The position numbers and the translations under genes were made by a program. This document shows positions 50,014-59,588 of a stretch of 64,000 nucleotides of DNA, in pieces (the stretch's first letter is position 1; each line of letters begins with the position of its first letter). The DNA is taken from assembly GCA_050247255.1 (NCBI GenBank), contig JBFWUM010000012.1, positions 1 through 64,000 on the forward strand, in the 5' to 3' direction. This DNA comes from JBFWUM01 sp050247255 (GTDB lineage: Bacteria > Acidobacteriota > Vicinamibacteria > Vicinamibacterales > UBA2999). The notes beneath the pieces are model-generated. The model had not been told where the DNA came from and did not search any database. It saw only the letters and a list, made by a program, of their open reading frames with translations.

Positions 50014-53000
50014 CTAGTCGATGAAGAGGAACTCGTTCGAGCTGATGAGCGCCCAGGCAAACGACCGCAGCGGCGAGTCGGGCAGCCGCTTCGGCGCGTC
50101 CTTCGCGTCCGTGCCGTCGGCCCCCTGCTCGGCCTGCGGCACCGGCGGCGGCGTGTCCGCCTGCGGCGGCTTGTCGATGAACGCCATCGACACCGAGAGC
50201 TCCTCGGGCGTCGGCCGGCGCTGGTAGATCCGCTCGAAGGCCTGCGTCACCTTCGCCTGCGGGGTCCCGGCCGTCTCGAGCGAGTCGGCGATGCGATCGG
50301 CCTGCCGCTGCACCAGGGCGCTGTTCAGGAAGAACAGCCGCTGCTGCGGCACGTTGGTCGTGTAGCGCTTCTCCGTCGAGATGGTCGCAGTCGGCAGGTC
50401 GAAGGTGGCGTGGAAGTCGGCCGGATACATCCGGCTCACCTTCGCGTAGACCGCGCGCCGCTTCATCTTGTCGTCGAGGTCCGCCGACGGCCCGCCGATG
50501 CCGGAGAGGTCGAGCTCGCCTGACGTCTGGAGCAGCAGGTCCCAGACGCCTTCCGAGTCGATCCGCTGCCGGTTCGCGCGCCAGTAGAGCGTGTTGCTCG
50601 GGTCGCGGCCGACGTTGGCGGCGATCGGCGCGGCGCTGAGCTGGTAGGTCCGGGACATCAGGATGTCCTTGTGCAGCTTCTTGAACGACCGGCCGTCGGC
50701 GATGAACTTCGCGGCCAGGAAGTCGAGCAGCTCCGGGTGGGTCGGCCGGTCGCCGGCCATCCCGAAGTTGCTCGGCGTGTCGACGATGCCGCGGCCGAAG
50801 TGCCAGCGCCAGACGCGGTTGACGATGACCCGCGCCGAGATCGGGTGGGCGATGATGTCCTCGGCGAGCTGCAACCGGCCGCTGCCCTCGGTATAGACCT
50901 TCGCCTGGCCGCGGTTGAGGATCGACGGGAACCCTCGCGGCGCGTCGACGCCGAAGGTGTAGGGGTTGCCGCGCGTGAACACCTTGAGGTCCGACGGCTG
51001 CTCCGCCTCGCCGATGCCGTAGATGGCCGGCGGCCGCGGCGGCATCGCCTTGCGGAACGCCTCGATGTCGGCGCGCTGCCTGTCGATGTGCAGCCTGAAG
51101 TCGGCCGACAGCCGCCGTTCGAGCGCGCCGCCCGTCAGTTTGAGCACCCCGGGCACCGGCCGCGCGTTGTCGTCCATGTCCTCGGCGGTCGCCTCGGGCA
51201 CGTCGCGGTCGAACACGTCGCGCCACAGCAGCTGCTCTTCGCGGTCGAGGCTCTTCAGGTCGATCTGGTAGTTGTTCAACCGGCGTTTCTTGCCGTTCGG
51301 CAGCGGATCGGCCGGGTCCTTGTCGTCCTTGACCGATGCCAGCAGGATCTCGTTCTCCTTCGAGAGCTTGAGGTACTTCTCGTTGACCTCCGCGACCGTG
51401 GCGACGAACTCGGCCGCCAGCTTCTTCGCCTGCTCCTCGGTGCCGCCGAGCGACACCATCTCCTGCCAGGTCTTGAGCGCCGAGTAGTTGTCCGGCCGCT
51501 TCTTGAGGAAGCGTTCCCAGCGCCGCAGCAGCTCCGGATCCAGCTTCGCCTCCTCGGCGATGTCCTCGACGGTCGCCTTCTTCTCCTTGCCGAGCTTCCA
51601 GGCCGCCACCATGTACGCCTCGGCCTGCGAGAACAGGACCTGCGCGTAGACGTCGGAGGCGTCCTCGAGGAACTGGCGCAGGTCGGCCTGCTTCTTCTCG
51701 AGGACCTTGTTCTCCTTCTCCCATTCGTCGGCGACCGACTTCGGCACCCGCGGGTACGACTTGAAGTTCGAGCTGGCGAAGATGCTCGCCATCCCGTAGT
51801 AGTCCTTCGAGTAGATGGCGTCGTACTTGTGGTCGTGGCAGCGGGCGCAGCCCACGGTGACGCCCATGAAGGCCTTGCTGGTGACGTCGACCTTGTCGTG
51901 CCACTCGTCGGCGCGTTCGATCGGCGCCGGACTGGCCTGGAAGATCCAGATGCCGTTGCCGTGGAAGCCGAGCGCCGGCAGGTGCGAGTCGCGGATCCGG
52001 TCCGGCAGCAGATCGGCGGCCAGCTGCGCCTTGACGAACATGTCGTACGGCATGTCGTCGTTGAGCGCGCGGATCAGCCAGTCGCGATACAGGTAGGCGA
52101 ACGGATACTTCTCGGTGCGGTCCGGGCGACCGCCGACGTTGTAGTCCTCTTCGCCGTAGCGGGCGACGTCCATCCAGTGGCGGGCCCAGCGCTCTCCGTA
52201 GCGCGGAGACGCCAGCAGCCGGTCGACGACCTTCTCCCAGGCGTCGGGGCTCTGGTCGTTCTCGAAGGCCTGCACCTCCTCGTAGGTCGGCATCAGGCCG
52301 GTCAGGTCATACGTGACGCGCCGCAGCAGCGTGCGGCGGTCGGCCGTCGTCGTCGGCTTCAGGCCCTCCTTCTCGAGCCGGGCCAGCACGAACCGGTCGA
52401 TGTCGGTGATCGGCCAGGCGGCGTCCTTGACCGCCGGCGGCTGGTGCGTGCCGAGCAGCTGCACCGACCAGAGGTTCTTCTGCTCGTCCGAATAGGTCTT
52501 CTGCGGGGTCGTGTCGACCGGCCAGTAGGCGCCGTCCTTCACCCAGGTGACGAAGAAGGCGATCTGCTCCTCGGTCAGCCGCGTGCCCCCCTTGGGCATC
52601 CGCAGCGTGCCGCTGTGCTTGAGCGCGGCGATGATCAGGCTGCGATCCGGGTCACCGGGAACGATCGCCGGCCCCGACGCGCCGCCCTCGAGCAACCCGG
52701 CGCGCGAATCGAGCCGCAGCCCGCCGCTCTTCTGCGCGCCGTGGCAGGCGAAGCACTGCTGCGCGAGCACCGGACGGATGTGCGTCTCGAACTGATCGCT
52801 CAGCACCGCCTCGGGCTTGGTGCCGGCCTGCACCTCGGGCCACGCGGCCCCGTCCGCGATCCACGCCTCGAGACCGGCGATGGTCGCATCGCTCAACTTG
52901 TCGGCGCCGAGCGGCATCTTCAGCGCCGTCGTGTGCCTGAGCGCGGTGATCAGCAGGCTCTTCGACGGATCGCCGGGCACGATGGCCGGGCCCGACTTGC

Positions 53001-53241
53001 CGCCGGTCAGCAGGCCCTCGCGCGAATCGAGCCGGAGCCCGCCCATCGCCGTCGGGCCGTGACAGCTCGAGCAGCTCTGGGCCAGGACCGGGCGGACGTT
53101 CTTTTCGAAGAACTCCGTCTGTGTCGGCGTCGGTGCCGGTGCAGCCGTCGCCCCCTGCGACGACTGTGCGGTGAGCGCCCCGGTGTAGACGAACAGCGCC
53201 AGCGGCAGCAGTGCCGCCAGCGCAGTGAGAAACCGTGTCAT
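50014..53241 (-). CDS. PSD1 and planctomycete cytochrome c domain-containing protein (DUF1549/DUF1553)
   Basis: 1075 residues, secreted. Two N-terminal planctomycete-type cytochrome c domains with CSSCH (57-61) and CFACH (163-167), each followed by SGPAIVPGDP and KMPLG/RMPKG blocks. DUF1549 follows (VLARLEKEGLKPTTTADRRT, RHWMDVARYGEEDYN) with a further haem-like CARCHDHKYDAI, then a long helical insertion with coiled-coil character (about 500-660), and DUF1553 at the end (VNRVWRWHFGRGIVDTPSNF, RTYQLSAAPIAANVG). The partner DUF1501 gene is next. Together they look like an envelope redox/hydrolase complex processing the substrate brought in by the receptor. Confidence 0.92.
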   Translation of the reverse strand: MTRFLTALAALLPLALFVYTGALTAQSSQGATAAPAPTPTQTEFFEKNVRPVLAQSCSSCHGPTAMGGLRLDSREGLLTGGKSGPAIVPGDPSKSLLITALRHTTALKMPLGADKLSDATIAGLEAWIADGAAWPEVQAGTKPEAVLSDQFETHIRPVLAQQCFACHGAQKSGGLRLDSRAGLLEGGASGPAIVPGDPDRSLIIAALKHSGTLRMPKGGTRLTEEQIAFFVTWVKDGAYWPVDTTPQKTYSDEQKNLWSVQLLGTHQPPAVKDAAWPITDIDRFVLARLEKEGLKPTTTADRRTLLRRVTYDLTGLMPTYEEVQAFENDQSPDAWEKVVDRLLASPRYGERWARHWMDVARYGEEDYNVGGRPDRTEKYPFAYLYRDWLIRALNDDMPYDMFVKAQLAADLLPDRIRDSHLPALGFHGNGIWIFQASPAPIERADEWHDKVDVTSKAFMGVTVGCARCHDHKYDAIYSKDYYGMASIFASSNFKSYPRVPKSVADEWEKENKVLEKKQADLRQFLEDASDVYAQVLFSQAEAYMVAAWKLGKEKKATVEDIAEEAKLDPELLRRWERFLKKRPDNYSALKTWQEMVSLGGTEEQAKKLAAEFVATVAEVNEKYLKLSKENEILLASVKDDKDPADPLPNGKKRRLNNYQIDLKSLDREEQLLWRDVFDRDVPEATAEDMDDNARPVPGVLKLTGGALERRLSADFRLHIDRQRADIEAFRKAMPPRPPAIYGIGEAEQPSDLKVFTRGNPYTFGVDAPRGFPSILNRGQAKVYTEGSGRLQLAEDIIAHPISARVIVNRVWRWHFGRGIVDTPSNFGMAGDRPTHPELLDFLAAKFIADGRSFKKLHKDILMSRTYQLSAAPIAANVGRDPSNTLYWRANRQRIDSEGVWDLLLQTSGELDLSGIGGPSADLDDKMKRRAVYAKVSRMYPADFHATFDLPTATISTEKRYTTNVPQQRLFFLNSALVQRQADRIADSLETAGTPQAKVTQAFERIYQRRPTPEELSVSMAFIDKPPQADTPPPVPQAEQGADGTDAKDAPKRLPDSPLRSFAWALISSNEFLFID

Positions 53242-53260
53242 CCGATGCTCCCCCTTGTCC

Positions 53261-56200
53261 CTAGAACTCGTAGCGAAGCGCGAACTGCATCACGCGGGCG
53301 GGCGCCGCCGCGGTGAACTGGCCGAAGGTCGCCGGCGAGTTGGCGTCGAGCGAGATGCGCGTGAAGTTCACGTTGTTGAAGGCGTTGAACGCCTCGGCCC
53401 GGAACTGAATCCGGTGGCGGTTCGGCAGCGTCACCGACTTGGTCAGCGAGATGTCGGCGTTGACGTAGTCGTCGAGCCGCACCGCGGCGCGGGTGCCGAC
53501 CTCGCCCGGCAGCATCGGCAGCCAGTTGGCCGCCGCCTCCTGCGGGTCGGCGAAGATGCCCGGCTGCCCGTTCGCGTTCATCTGCACCTGCGCCTCCTCG
53601 TCACCGGTGGCGTAGGCGAGCGTCGTGAACGAGAAGTTGGTCGGCCACAGGCCGCTGTAGGCAACCGCCGACGGCAGCGCCGAGCGGTAGCGGAAGATCG
53701 TCGACAGCTGCCAGCCGCCGACCAGCCCGTCGAGGATCGGGCCGGCGTTGCCGAGCAGCGGCTTGCCGCGGCCGAACGGCAGCTCGAGCAGGACGTTGCT
53801 GTTGATGTTGTGGCGGACGTCGAAGTCCGAGTCCCCGTAGAACGAGTCGAGGTCGTACGGGTTCAGCATCAGGCCGCCGGCGCTGCCGCCGCCCGATTCG
53901 GGGGCGCCACCGTTGTCCATCGCGTGCGCCAGTGTGTAGTTGACGTCGAACGAGACACCGGCGCTGAACGATTTGCGCAGCGACACCAGCAGCGCGTTGA
54001 AGTTCGAGTAGCCGGCGTTGGTCCACATCGACATGCCGCTGCTCTGCGTCGGATACATCGTGTAGCAGCCGGTGGCGATGATGCAGTTGGGGTACGCCGC
54101 CGACTTCACCCGGTCGATGGCGTGTACCGCGTCGGCGTCCGAGCCGCCGAACTGCCCCCAGATCAGGTCGTAGTAGTTCGCCGTCGCGCTGCCGGAGAAG
54201 AACATGTTGGCCAGCGCCGGCGCCTGGTTCTCGATCCACGGGATCGGCGTCACCAGCGACGGGTTGGCGCGGACCTGTGCCGGCGTGATGCCGGCGTCGT
54301 GGACGGCGCGGATGGCGTGCGCCATCTCCTTCCAGGTCTGCCCGGAGGCCTGGTCCTTGAACAGAATCGACCAGCCGCCGGCGTCGGTCTGCATCAGCAG
54401 GTCACGCGACCAACGCCCCATGTAACCGACCTCCGCCGACAGCCCGCCGCGCAGCTCGCGCGCTACCGAGACGTTGGCGTTGAACGAATACGGCGCGTGC
54501 AGCGTCGAGTCGATGCCCATGTAGTTGCCGCCGATGAAGTTGACCTCCGGCGGCGTGAACGGGAAGGCGTGGACGGTAGCCGCGGGAATCAGCGGCGTCG
54601 TCCCGCTGTAGCGCGTGCCGGTGGTGAAGTTCACCGACGACGACCGCACCACCTCCGACAGGCCGAACGAGGCGCTGTTGTCGAACTGCGTCACCAGGTC
54701 GCTGCCGAAGCGGTCGTAGGTCAGTCCGGCGCCGGCGCGGATGACGCCGCCGCTGCCGGTCAGCTTCGAGAGAAACCCGCCTTCCGGCGTGTAGGCGATG
54801 GCCACGCGCGGGGCAAAGTTGTTGTGATCCGCGCCGTACCAGCTGGCCTTGCCATTCGCGGGGCCGATGAAGTCGTACGACAGCAGGCTGTTGGTCATCT
54901 GGTTCATCGGCAGGCCGGCATCCATCGCCGCCAGCCGCTCCTGCCAGAACTCCTGCAACGGGAAGGTCGGCGCCACCTGCAGCCCGCTGGTCTCGTAGGG
55001 CACGCCGAGGTTGACGTAGCGCACGCCGTAGGTCAGCGTCAGGTTCGGCGTCATGCGCCAGTTGTCGCCGAAGTAGAGCTCGAACTCGTTGCTGGCAAAC
55101 GTCCGCGTCGTCGGCTCGCCGATGGCCAGCGGGTTGCCGAGCCCGTCGTAGCTGTAGGTCATCGAGGCGCCGGTGACGATGCCGAACAGGTCGAGGAACG
55201 CCCGGCTCACCGAGTTCGCGTCCGCCAGCCGGATGCCCGGGCCGTAGGTGGCCGCCAGGTAGTTGTTGGCGAGCGCGGTGATGTCCGAGCCGAGGCCGAG
55301 CAGCGAGCCGCGATTGATCGAGATGCTCGGGAAGGCGTTGCTGTAGTTCGTCCGCGTGTTGCGGATGAACCGCAGGTTGCCGCCCATCGTCATCGTGTGC
55401 GTCCCCTTGGTCCAGGTGAGGTCGTTGACGATGTTGTAGGTCGGTGCCTCGCGCTCGAACGGCCGCGTGTAGTCGTTGAGGGCGGCGACGCTGTCCATCG
55501 AGAACGACGGGCCGACCTGGCCGGTCTGCGACAGCCGGACGTTGGTCAGGCCGAAGTTCGTGACGTTGACCAGGTTCGAGGCGAGGACGCCGGTGTAGGC
55601 AGCCGAGACGCCATAGCTCTTGTTGAGCGCCACCGACGCCGCGTCCTGGCCGGGGAACTGCGCCAGCACGCGATCCTCGGAGTTATCGGCGAACGTCGCG
55701 CGCACCGAGAGGTTGTGCGCGCTCTGGTTGTCGAGCTTGACGTCGAACTTCATCACGTAGGCGCGGTTGTCGAGCGTCAGCGGCGCGTTGAAGCGGTAAC
55801 CGGCGAAATTGAGGCCGACGTCACGGCCGAGCGAGGGATCGTTCCCTTCCGGCAGCGCGTTGAGAATCGCCAGCATCGCCGGGTTGACGCCGAGCCCGAG
55901 TGGGTCAATGGCCTTGATGGCGTCCGGACCGAGGGCGTAGGTCTGACCGTTGGTGGCGCGGGCCATGATGATCCCCTGCCGCAGCGTGTCGGAGCCGACG
56001 TTGCGCGTCTCGCCACGGGCGCTGTCGTCGGTGCGCCGCTCGAAATTGCCGAAGAAGAAGACGCGGTCGCGCACAATCGGGCCGCCGAGCGACACGCCGT
56101 ACTGGTTGCGCTTGAGCTGCTCCTTCGGGATGCCCGCACGGTTGTTGAACCAGGTGTTCGAGGAGAACTTCGTGTCGCGGTTGTACTCGTAGCCCGACCC

Positions 56201-56974
56201 GTGGAACTGATTGGTGCCGCTCTTGGTGACCAGCGATACCTGGCCGCCGGAGCTGCGTCCCTGGTTGGCGTTCTGCCCGCCGACGGTGACGCGGAACTCC
56301 TGCACAGAATCGAGCGGCACCGGCAGCACGGCGTTGAACCCGCTCTCGCGCTGCTGGCCGGTGTTCAGGCCGCCCTGCTGGCCGTTGCCATCCGCGGCCT
56401 GGAGGCCTGCGGTCTGGTTGTCGTTGATGTCGACGCCGTCGAGGGTGATGTTGTTCTGGTCGCGGCGCGCGCCGACCACTTCGCCGGTCGGCGTCACCCC
56501 GGGCTGCAGGCTGAGCAGCTCGACGACGTTGCGCGTCAGCAGCGGCAGCGCCCGCACCTGCAGTTCGTTGAAGGCGTTGCCGACCGAGGCGTCGACCGTG
56601 TTGATCGTCTGGATCGTCGCCTCGACGCTGACCGTTTCCGCCAGGCCGGCGAGCTCGAGCCGCACGTCGGCGGTCGCCGGCGTGTTCACCTGCAGCGTGA
56701 CCGCACTCGACGCGGTCTGGAAGCCCTGCAGCTCCGCTGTCAGCGTATAGGTCCCGGGCGGCACCTGGAGGAACTGGTAGTTGCCCGTTTCGTCGGTGTA
56801 GACCGTGCGCGAGAACGACGTCTGCTCGTTGACGAGCGTCAGCGTCACGCCCGGGATGGCGGCGGCCTGCGCATCGCCAACCTTGCCTCTCAGCGAGGAA
56901 GTGGCCTGCGCGAACGCCGACACCGTGATCGACAGGACAACGGCGGCGAGTACAAGGATCCGGCTGCGGTGCAT
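53261..56974 (-). CDS. TonB-dependent receptor, Oar-like with carboxypeptidase-regulatory N-terminus
   Basis: 1237 residues. Signal peptide MHRSRILVLAAVVLSITVSA (cleavage at AFAQA), a carboxypeptidase-regulatory sandwich (about 26-110, SLRGKVGDAQAAAIPGVTLT, YQFLQVPPGTYTLTAELQGF), a plug domain (about 120-250, NAFNELQVRALPLLTRNVVE and NNITLDGVDINDNQT), then a beta-barrel of about 950 residues ending ARVMQFALRYEF. It is larger than most receptors and likely imports a bulky substrate. First gene of the eleven-gene array; the PSD1 gene starts 19 bases later. GGAGG lies nine bases before ATG 56974. Confidence 0.92.
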   Translation of the reverse strand: MHRSRILVLAAVVLSITVSAFAQATSSLRGKVGDAQAAAIPGVTLTLVNEQTSFSRTVYTDETGNYQFLQVPPGTYTLTAELQGFQTASSAVTLQVNTPATADVRLELAGLAETVSVEATIQTINTVDASVGNAFNELQVRALPLLTRNVVELLSLQPGVTPTGEVVGARRDQNNITLDGVDINDNQTAGLQAADGNGQQGGLNTGQQRESGFNAVLPVPLDSVQEFRVTVGGQNANQGRSSGGQVSLVTKSGTNQFHGSGYEYNRDTKFSSNTWFNNRAGIPKEQLKRNQYGVSLGGPIVRDRVFFFGNFERRTDDSARGETRNVGSDTLRQGIIMARATNGQTYALGPDAIKAIDPLGLGVNPAMLAILNALPEGNDPSLGRDVGLNFAGYRFNAPLTLDNRAYVMKFDVKLDNQSAHNLSVRATFADNSEDRVLAQFPGQDAASVALNKSYGVSAAYTGVLASNLVNVTNFGLTNVRLSQTGQVGPSFSMDSVAALNDYTRPFEREAPTYNIVNDLTWTKGTHTMTMGGNLRFIRNTRTNYSNAFPSISINRGSLLGLGSDITALANNYLAATYGPGIRLADANSVSRAFLDLFGIVTGASMTYSYDGLGNPLAIGEPTTRTFASNEFELYFGDNWRMTPNLTLTYGVRYVNLGVPYETSGLQVAPTFPLQEFWQERLAAMDAGLPMNQMTNSLLSYDFIGPANGKASWYGADHNNFAPRVAIAYTPEGGFLSKLTGSGGVIRAGAGLTYDRFGSDLVTQFDNSASFGLSEVVRSSSVNFTTGTRYSGTTPLIPAATVHAFPFTPPEVNFIGGNYMGIDSTLHAPYSFNANVSVARELRGGLSAEVGYMGRWSRDLLMQTDAGGWSILFKDQASGQTWKEMAHAIRAVHDAGITPAQVRANPSLVTPIPWIENQAPALANMFFSGSATANYYDLIWGQFGGSDADAVHAIDRVKSAAYPNCIIATGCYTMYPTQSSGMSMWTNAGYSNFNALLVSLRKSFSAGVSFDVNYTLAHAMDNGGAPESGGGSAGGLMLNPYDLDSFYGDSDFDVRHNINSNVLLELPFGRGKPLLGNAGPILDGLVGGWQLSTIFRYRSALPSAVAYSGLWPTNFSFTTLAYATGDEEAQVQMNANGQPGIFADPQEAAANWLPMLPGEVGTRAAVRLDDYVNADISLTKSVTLPNRHRIQFRAEAFNAFNNVNFTRISLDANSPATFGQFTAAAPARVMQFALRYEF

Positions 56975-57347
56975 CGAGAGGAACCTCCGAAATAGCAAAA
57001 CGGCGAATGGACGGATGCCAGTCCGCGGATGCCGGCGTGTGGTGCAAGCGAAATGCCCCGCGTCGCACACGCGCCCGTGGCCGGATAAGTCGTTGTCGCA
57101 ACGACGGTTGTCGCGCGGCGCGCCCGCGCGATCGAAGCCTGCGCGTGCGAACACAAATGTTCGTCGGCGCGGCGAACGACACATCGATGTTGGAATTCGA
57201 TCTCGCGCGGACGGCGGCGGCGGCGACGGCGACGCGCGGCGATGCGGTATCTGCCGGCGGCGACGGACACTTCTGTCGATGCGACGCGCGCGCGGGCACA
57301 CATTCGTCTGTAGCCTGCGGTGCGCAGAGACGCGATACTGCGTCGCG
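56975..57347. other. Divergent regulatory region with two palindromes
   Basis: 373 bases between the receptor operon (leftward) and the DUF5916-type gene (rightward). Two symmetric elements are visible: GTCGTTG-TCG-CAACGAC (57089-57105) and CGAACA-CAAA-TGTTCG (57148-57163). Either may be an operator. I looked for ykkC/guanidine riboswitch signatures ahead of the receptor gene and see none. Open frames here have repetitive CGG-rich composition and are not convincing genes. Confidence 0.4.
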
Positions 57348-59534
57348 ATGCGTCGTCATGCCCGCCGTGCCCTGACCCTCACACTCACCCTCGCCCTGAC
57401 CGCGATCGCCTGCGCCGACGCGCTCGCCCAGTCGATGACCGTTCGCGCCGTCCGACTCGGCGAACCGCTGCGCATCGACGGCGCGCTCGACGAGCCGCTG
57501 TACCGCGAGACCGAGCCGATGACCGGGTTCGTCCAGATCGAGCCCGACGCCGGCGCCCGCGCCACCGAGCGCACCGATGCCTGGGTGGCCTTCGACGGCG
57601 GCTACGTCTACGTGAGCTTTCGCGTGTGGGACTCGCAGATGGATCGCCTGGTCGCGACCGAGATGCGCCGCGACAACGGCAACATCTGGTCGGGCAACGA
57701 CATCGTCGTGTTCGTCTTCGACACGTTCAACGATCGGCGCAGCTCGATCTCGTTCACGGTGAATGCGATCGGCGGCCGCTCCGACGGGCAGGTGATCAAC
57801 GAGCGGCAATACAACGCCGACTGGAACCCGGTATGGGCGCTCGAGACCGGCCGCTTCGACGGCGGCTGGACGCTGGAGGCGGCGCTCCCCTTCAAGTCGC
57901 TGCGCTACCAGCCGGGGCCGGAACAGGTGTGGGGATTCAACGCCATGCGCGTGAAGCGCTCGCGCAACGAGACCTCGACGCTGTCGCCGGTGCCGCCGTC
58001 ACAGGGCGCCCAGGGCGTCGAGCAGCCGGTCTTCGCCGCGCAGCTGCTCGGCATCGAGGCACCGCCGCAGGGGCCGGCCATCGACGTCAAGCCGTATGTC
58101 TCGTCTGCCCTGGCCAGCGGGCGCGACGGCCGCGCCGAGGCCGGCCTCGACGTCAAGTACGGGATCACCCGCAACCTGACGGCGGACGTCACGGTGAACA
58201 CCGACTTCGCGCAGGTCGAGGCGGACCAGCAGCAGATCAACCTGACCCGCTTCAGCCTCTTCTTCCCGGAGAAGCGCGAGGTCTTCCTCGAGAACCAGGG
58301 CACGTTCTCGTTCGGCGGGGTCGCGGTCGGCAGCCTCAACGCCGGCCAGTCGGACGCGCCGATCCTCTTCTACAGCCGGCGCATCGGCCTGCACGAGGGA
58401 CGGGAGGTGCCGATCCGCGGCGGCGCCCGGCTCACCGGCCGCGCCGGCCGCTACACCATCGGCGCCGTCAGCATCCAGTCCGACGACGAGCCGGTCGCCG
58501 GCGCCGCCGCGTCGCACGCCACCGTGGCCAGGCTCAAACGCGACGTGTTCGGCCGCAGCAGCATCGGGGTGATGGCGACGCGACGCGCCTCGGCGGGAGC
58601 CGACCAGCTCGCCTACGGCGTCGACGGCACGTTCGCCTTCTTCCAGAACCTGCAGCTGAACACCTACTGGGCCCGCACGGAGGCGGCGGCCGGCGTCAGC
58701 CGGCCCGACAACACCAGCTACCGCGCGCAGCTCGAATACACCGGCGATCGCTACGGGCTGCAGATCGAGCGGCTTGGCATCGGCCGCGACTTCGCCCCGG
58801 AGGTCGGCTACGTCCGCCGCGCCGACATGTTCCGCAGCCTGGCGCAGGTGCGCGTCAGTCCGAGGGCCCGGGCCGGAAGCGCCATCCGCAAGTACGTCTA
58901 CCAGGCGACGCTCGACTACGTGGAGAACGGCGCCGGCACGCTCGAAACCCGCACCCGCAGCGCCGAGTTCGTCCTGGACTTCCGCAACGCCGACCGGCTG
59001 GGGGCGCTCTACACCAACAGCTACGAGTACCTGCCGCGGCCGTTTGCCATCGGCGGCGGCCTCACGCTGCCGACCGGCGAGTACGCGTTCGACACGGTGC
59101 GGCTCAACTACAACATGGGCCAGCAGCGGGCGGTGTCGGCGAATCTGTCGCTGGAGCACGGCACGTTCTACAGCGGCCGCAAGACGTCGGTGAGCATCGC
59201 GCGCGGCCGCATCCCGGTCACGACGCAGATGTCGGTGGAGCCGACCTATTCCTACAACCGTGTCGCGCTGGCGGAGGGACGCTTCTCGACGCATCTGGCC
59301 GGCACCCGCGTCACCTACACCGCGACGCCGCTGATGTTCGTGAGCGCGCTCGTGCAGTACAACGCCGGCACCCGCACCACGTCGACCAACGCGCGCCTGC
59401 GCTGGGAATATCAGCCGGGCAGCGAGCTGTTCGTCGTCTTCAACGAGGAACGCGAACAGCAGCGCACCGGCGTCCTGCCCGGCGCGGCGCATCGATCGTT
59501 CATCGTGAAAGTGAATCGGCTGTTCCGCTTCTGA
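57348..59534 (+). CDS. Carbohydrate-binding family 9-like / DUF5916 outer-membrane protein
   Basis: 728 residues. Signal peptide RRALTLTLTLALTAIACADA, an N-terminal CBM9-like domain (about 30-210; GEPLRIDGALDEPLYRETEP, AWVAFDGGYVYVSFRVWDSQ, NDIVVFVFDTFNDRRSSISF, LEAALPFKSLRYQPGPEQVW, NAMRVKRSRNET). The DUF5916 barrel follows (about 230-728; LDVKYGITRNLTADVTVNTD, FAQVEADQQQINLTRFSLFF, PEKREVFLENQGTFSFGG, FYSRRIGL), ending in aromatic NRLFRF typical of beta-barrels. These are outer-membrane proteins of unknown role common in Bacteroidetes and Acidobacteria. The start is ATG 57348; no strong ribosome binding site is seen. Confidence 0.88.
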   Translation: MRRHARRALTLTLTLALTAIACADALAQSMTVRAVRLGEPLRIDGALDEPLYRETEPMTGFVQIEPDAGARATERTDAWVAFDGGYVYVSFRVWDSQMDRLVATEMRRDNGNIWSGNDIVVFVFDTFNDRRSSISFTVNAIGGRSDGQVINERQYNADWNPVWALETGRFDGGWTLEAALPFKSLRYQPGPEQVWGFNAMRVKRSRNETSTLSPVPPSQGAQGVEQPVFAAQLLGIEAPPQGPAIDVKPYVSSALASGRDGRAEAGLDVKYGITRNLTADVTVNTDFAQVEADQQQINLTRFSLFFPEKREVFLENQGTFSFGGVAVGSLNAGQSDAPILFYSRRIGLHEGREVPIRGGARLTGRAGRYTIGAVSIQSDDEPVAGAAASHATVARLKRDVFGRSSIGVMATRRASAGADQLAYGVDGTFAFFQNLQLNTYWARTEAAAGVSRPDNTSYRAQLEYTGDRYGLQIERLGIGRDFAPEVGYVRRADMFRSLAQVRVSPRARAGSAIRKYVYQATLDYVENGAGTLETRTRSAEFVLDFRNADRLGALYTNSYEYLPRPFAIGGGLTLPTGEYAFDTVRLNYNMGQQRAVSANLSLEHGTFYSGRKTSVSIARGRIPVTTQMSVEPTYSYNRVALAEGRFSTHLAGTRVTYTATPLMFVSALVQYNAGTRTTSTNARLRWEYQPGSELFVVFNEEREQQRTGVLPGAAHRSFIVKVNRLFRF
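58688..58705. repeat. REP-like palindrome GGCCGGC-GTCA-GCCGGCC
   Basis: Seven-bp stem inside the DUF5916 barrel, encoding AAGVSRPD in frame. It is related to the units at 43353, 46712 and 48481, but sits in the body of a gene. Confidence 0.5.
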
Positions 59535-59559
59535 GCGGGTCGGCCGGCGGGAGAAGCAT

Positions 59560-59588
59560 CCGGCTGGCGGGAACGCCCCGCCAGCCGG
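59560..59588 (+). terminator. Hairpin after the DUF5916 gene
   Basis: CCGGCTGGCGGG and CCCGCCAGCCGG form a perfect 12-bp stem with a five-base loop, 25 bases after the stop. No U-run follows. Confidence 0.65.

Noticed and set aside
50671..53316. An 881-codon open frame on the plus strand
   Set aside because: Antisense shadow of the PSD1 cytochrome gene; the minus-strand frame contains CxxCH motifs and recognisable domains, this one has none.
53225..56995. A 1256-codon open frame on the plus strand
   Set aside because: It is antisense to the TonB receptor gene, is made of low-complexity Arg/Val/Asp-rich sequence produced by GC-rich codons in reverse, has no family motif, and the minus-strand frame has signal peptide, plug and barrel features.
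56975..57347. Guanidine (ykkC-type) riboswitch in front of the receptor-to-allophanate array
   Set aside because: I looked for the conserved ykkC and mini-ykkC sequence blocks on the minus strand and saw none; only DNA palindromes are present. A covariance-model search would be decisive.
57007..57375. Small plus-strand open frame of 122 codons before the DUF5916 gene
   Set aside because: Overlaps the real start, has CGG-repeat-driven Arg/Ala composition, no ribosome binding site and no recognisable motif.
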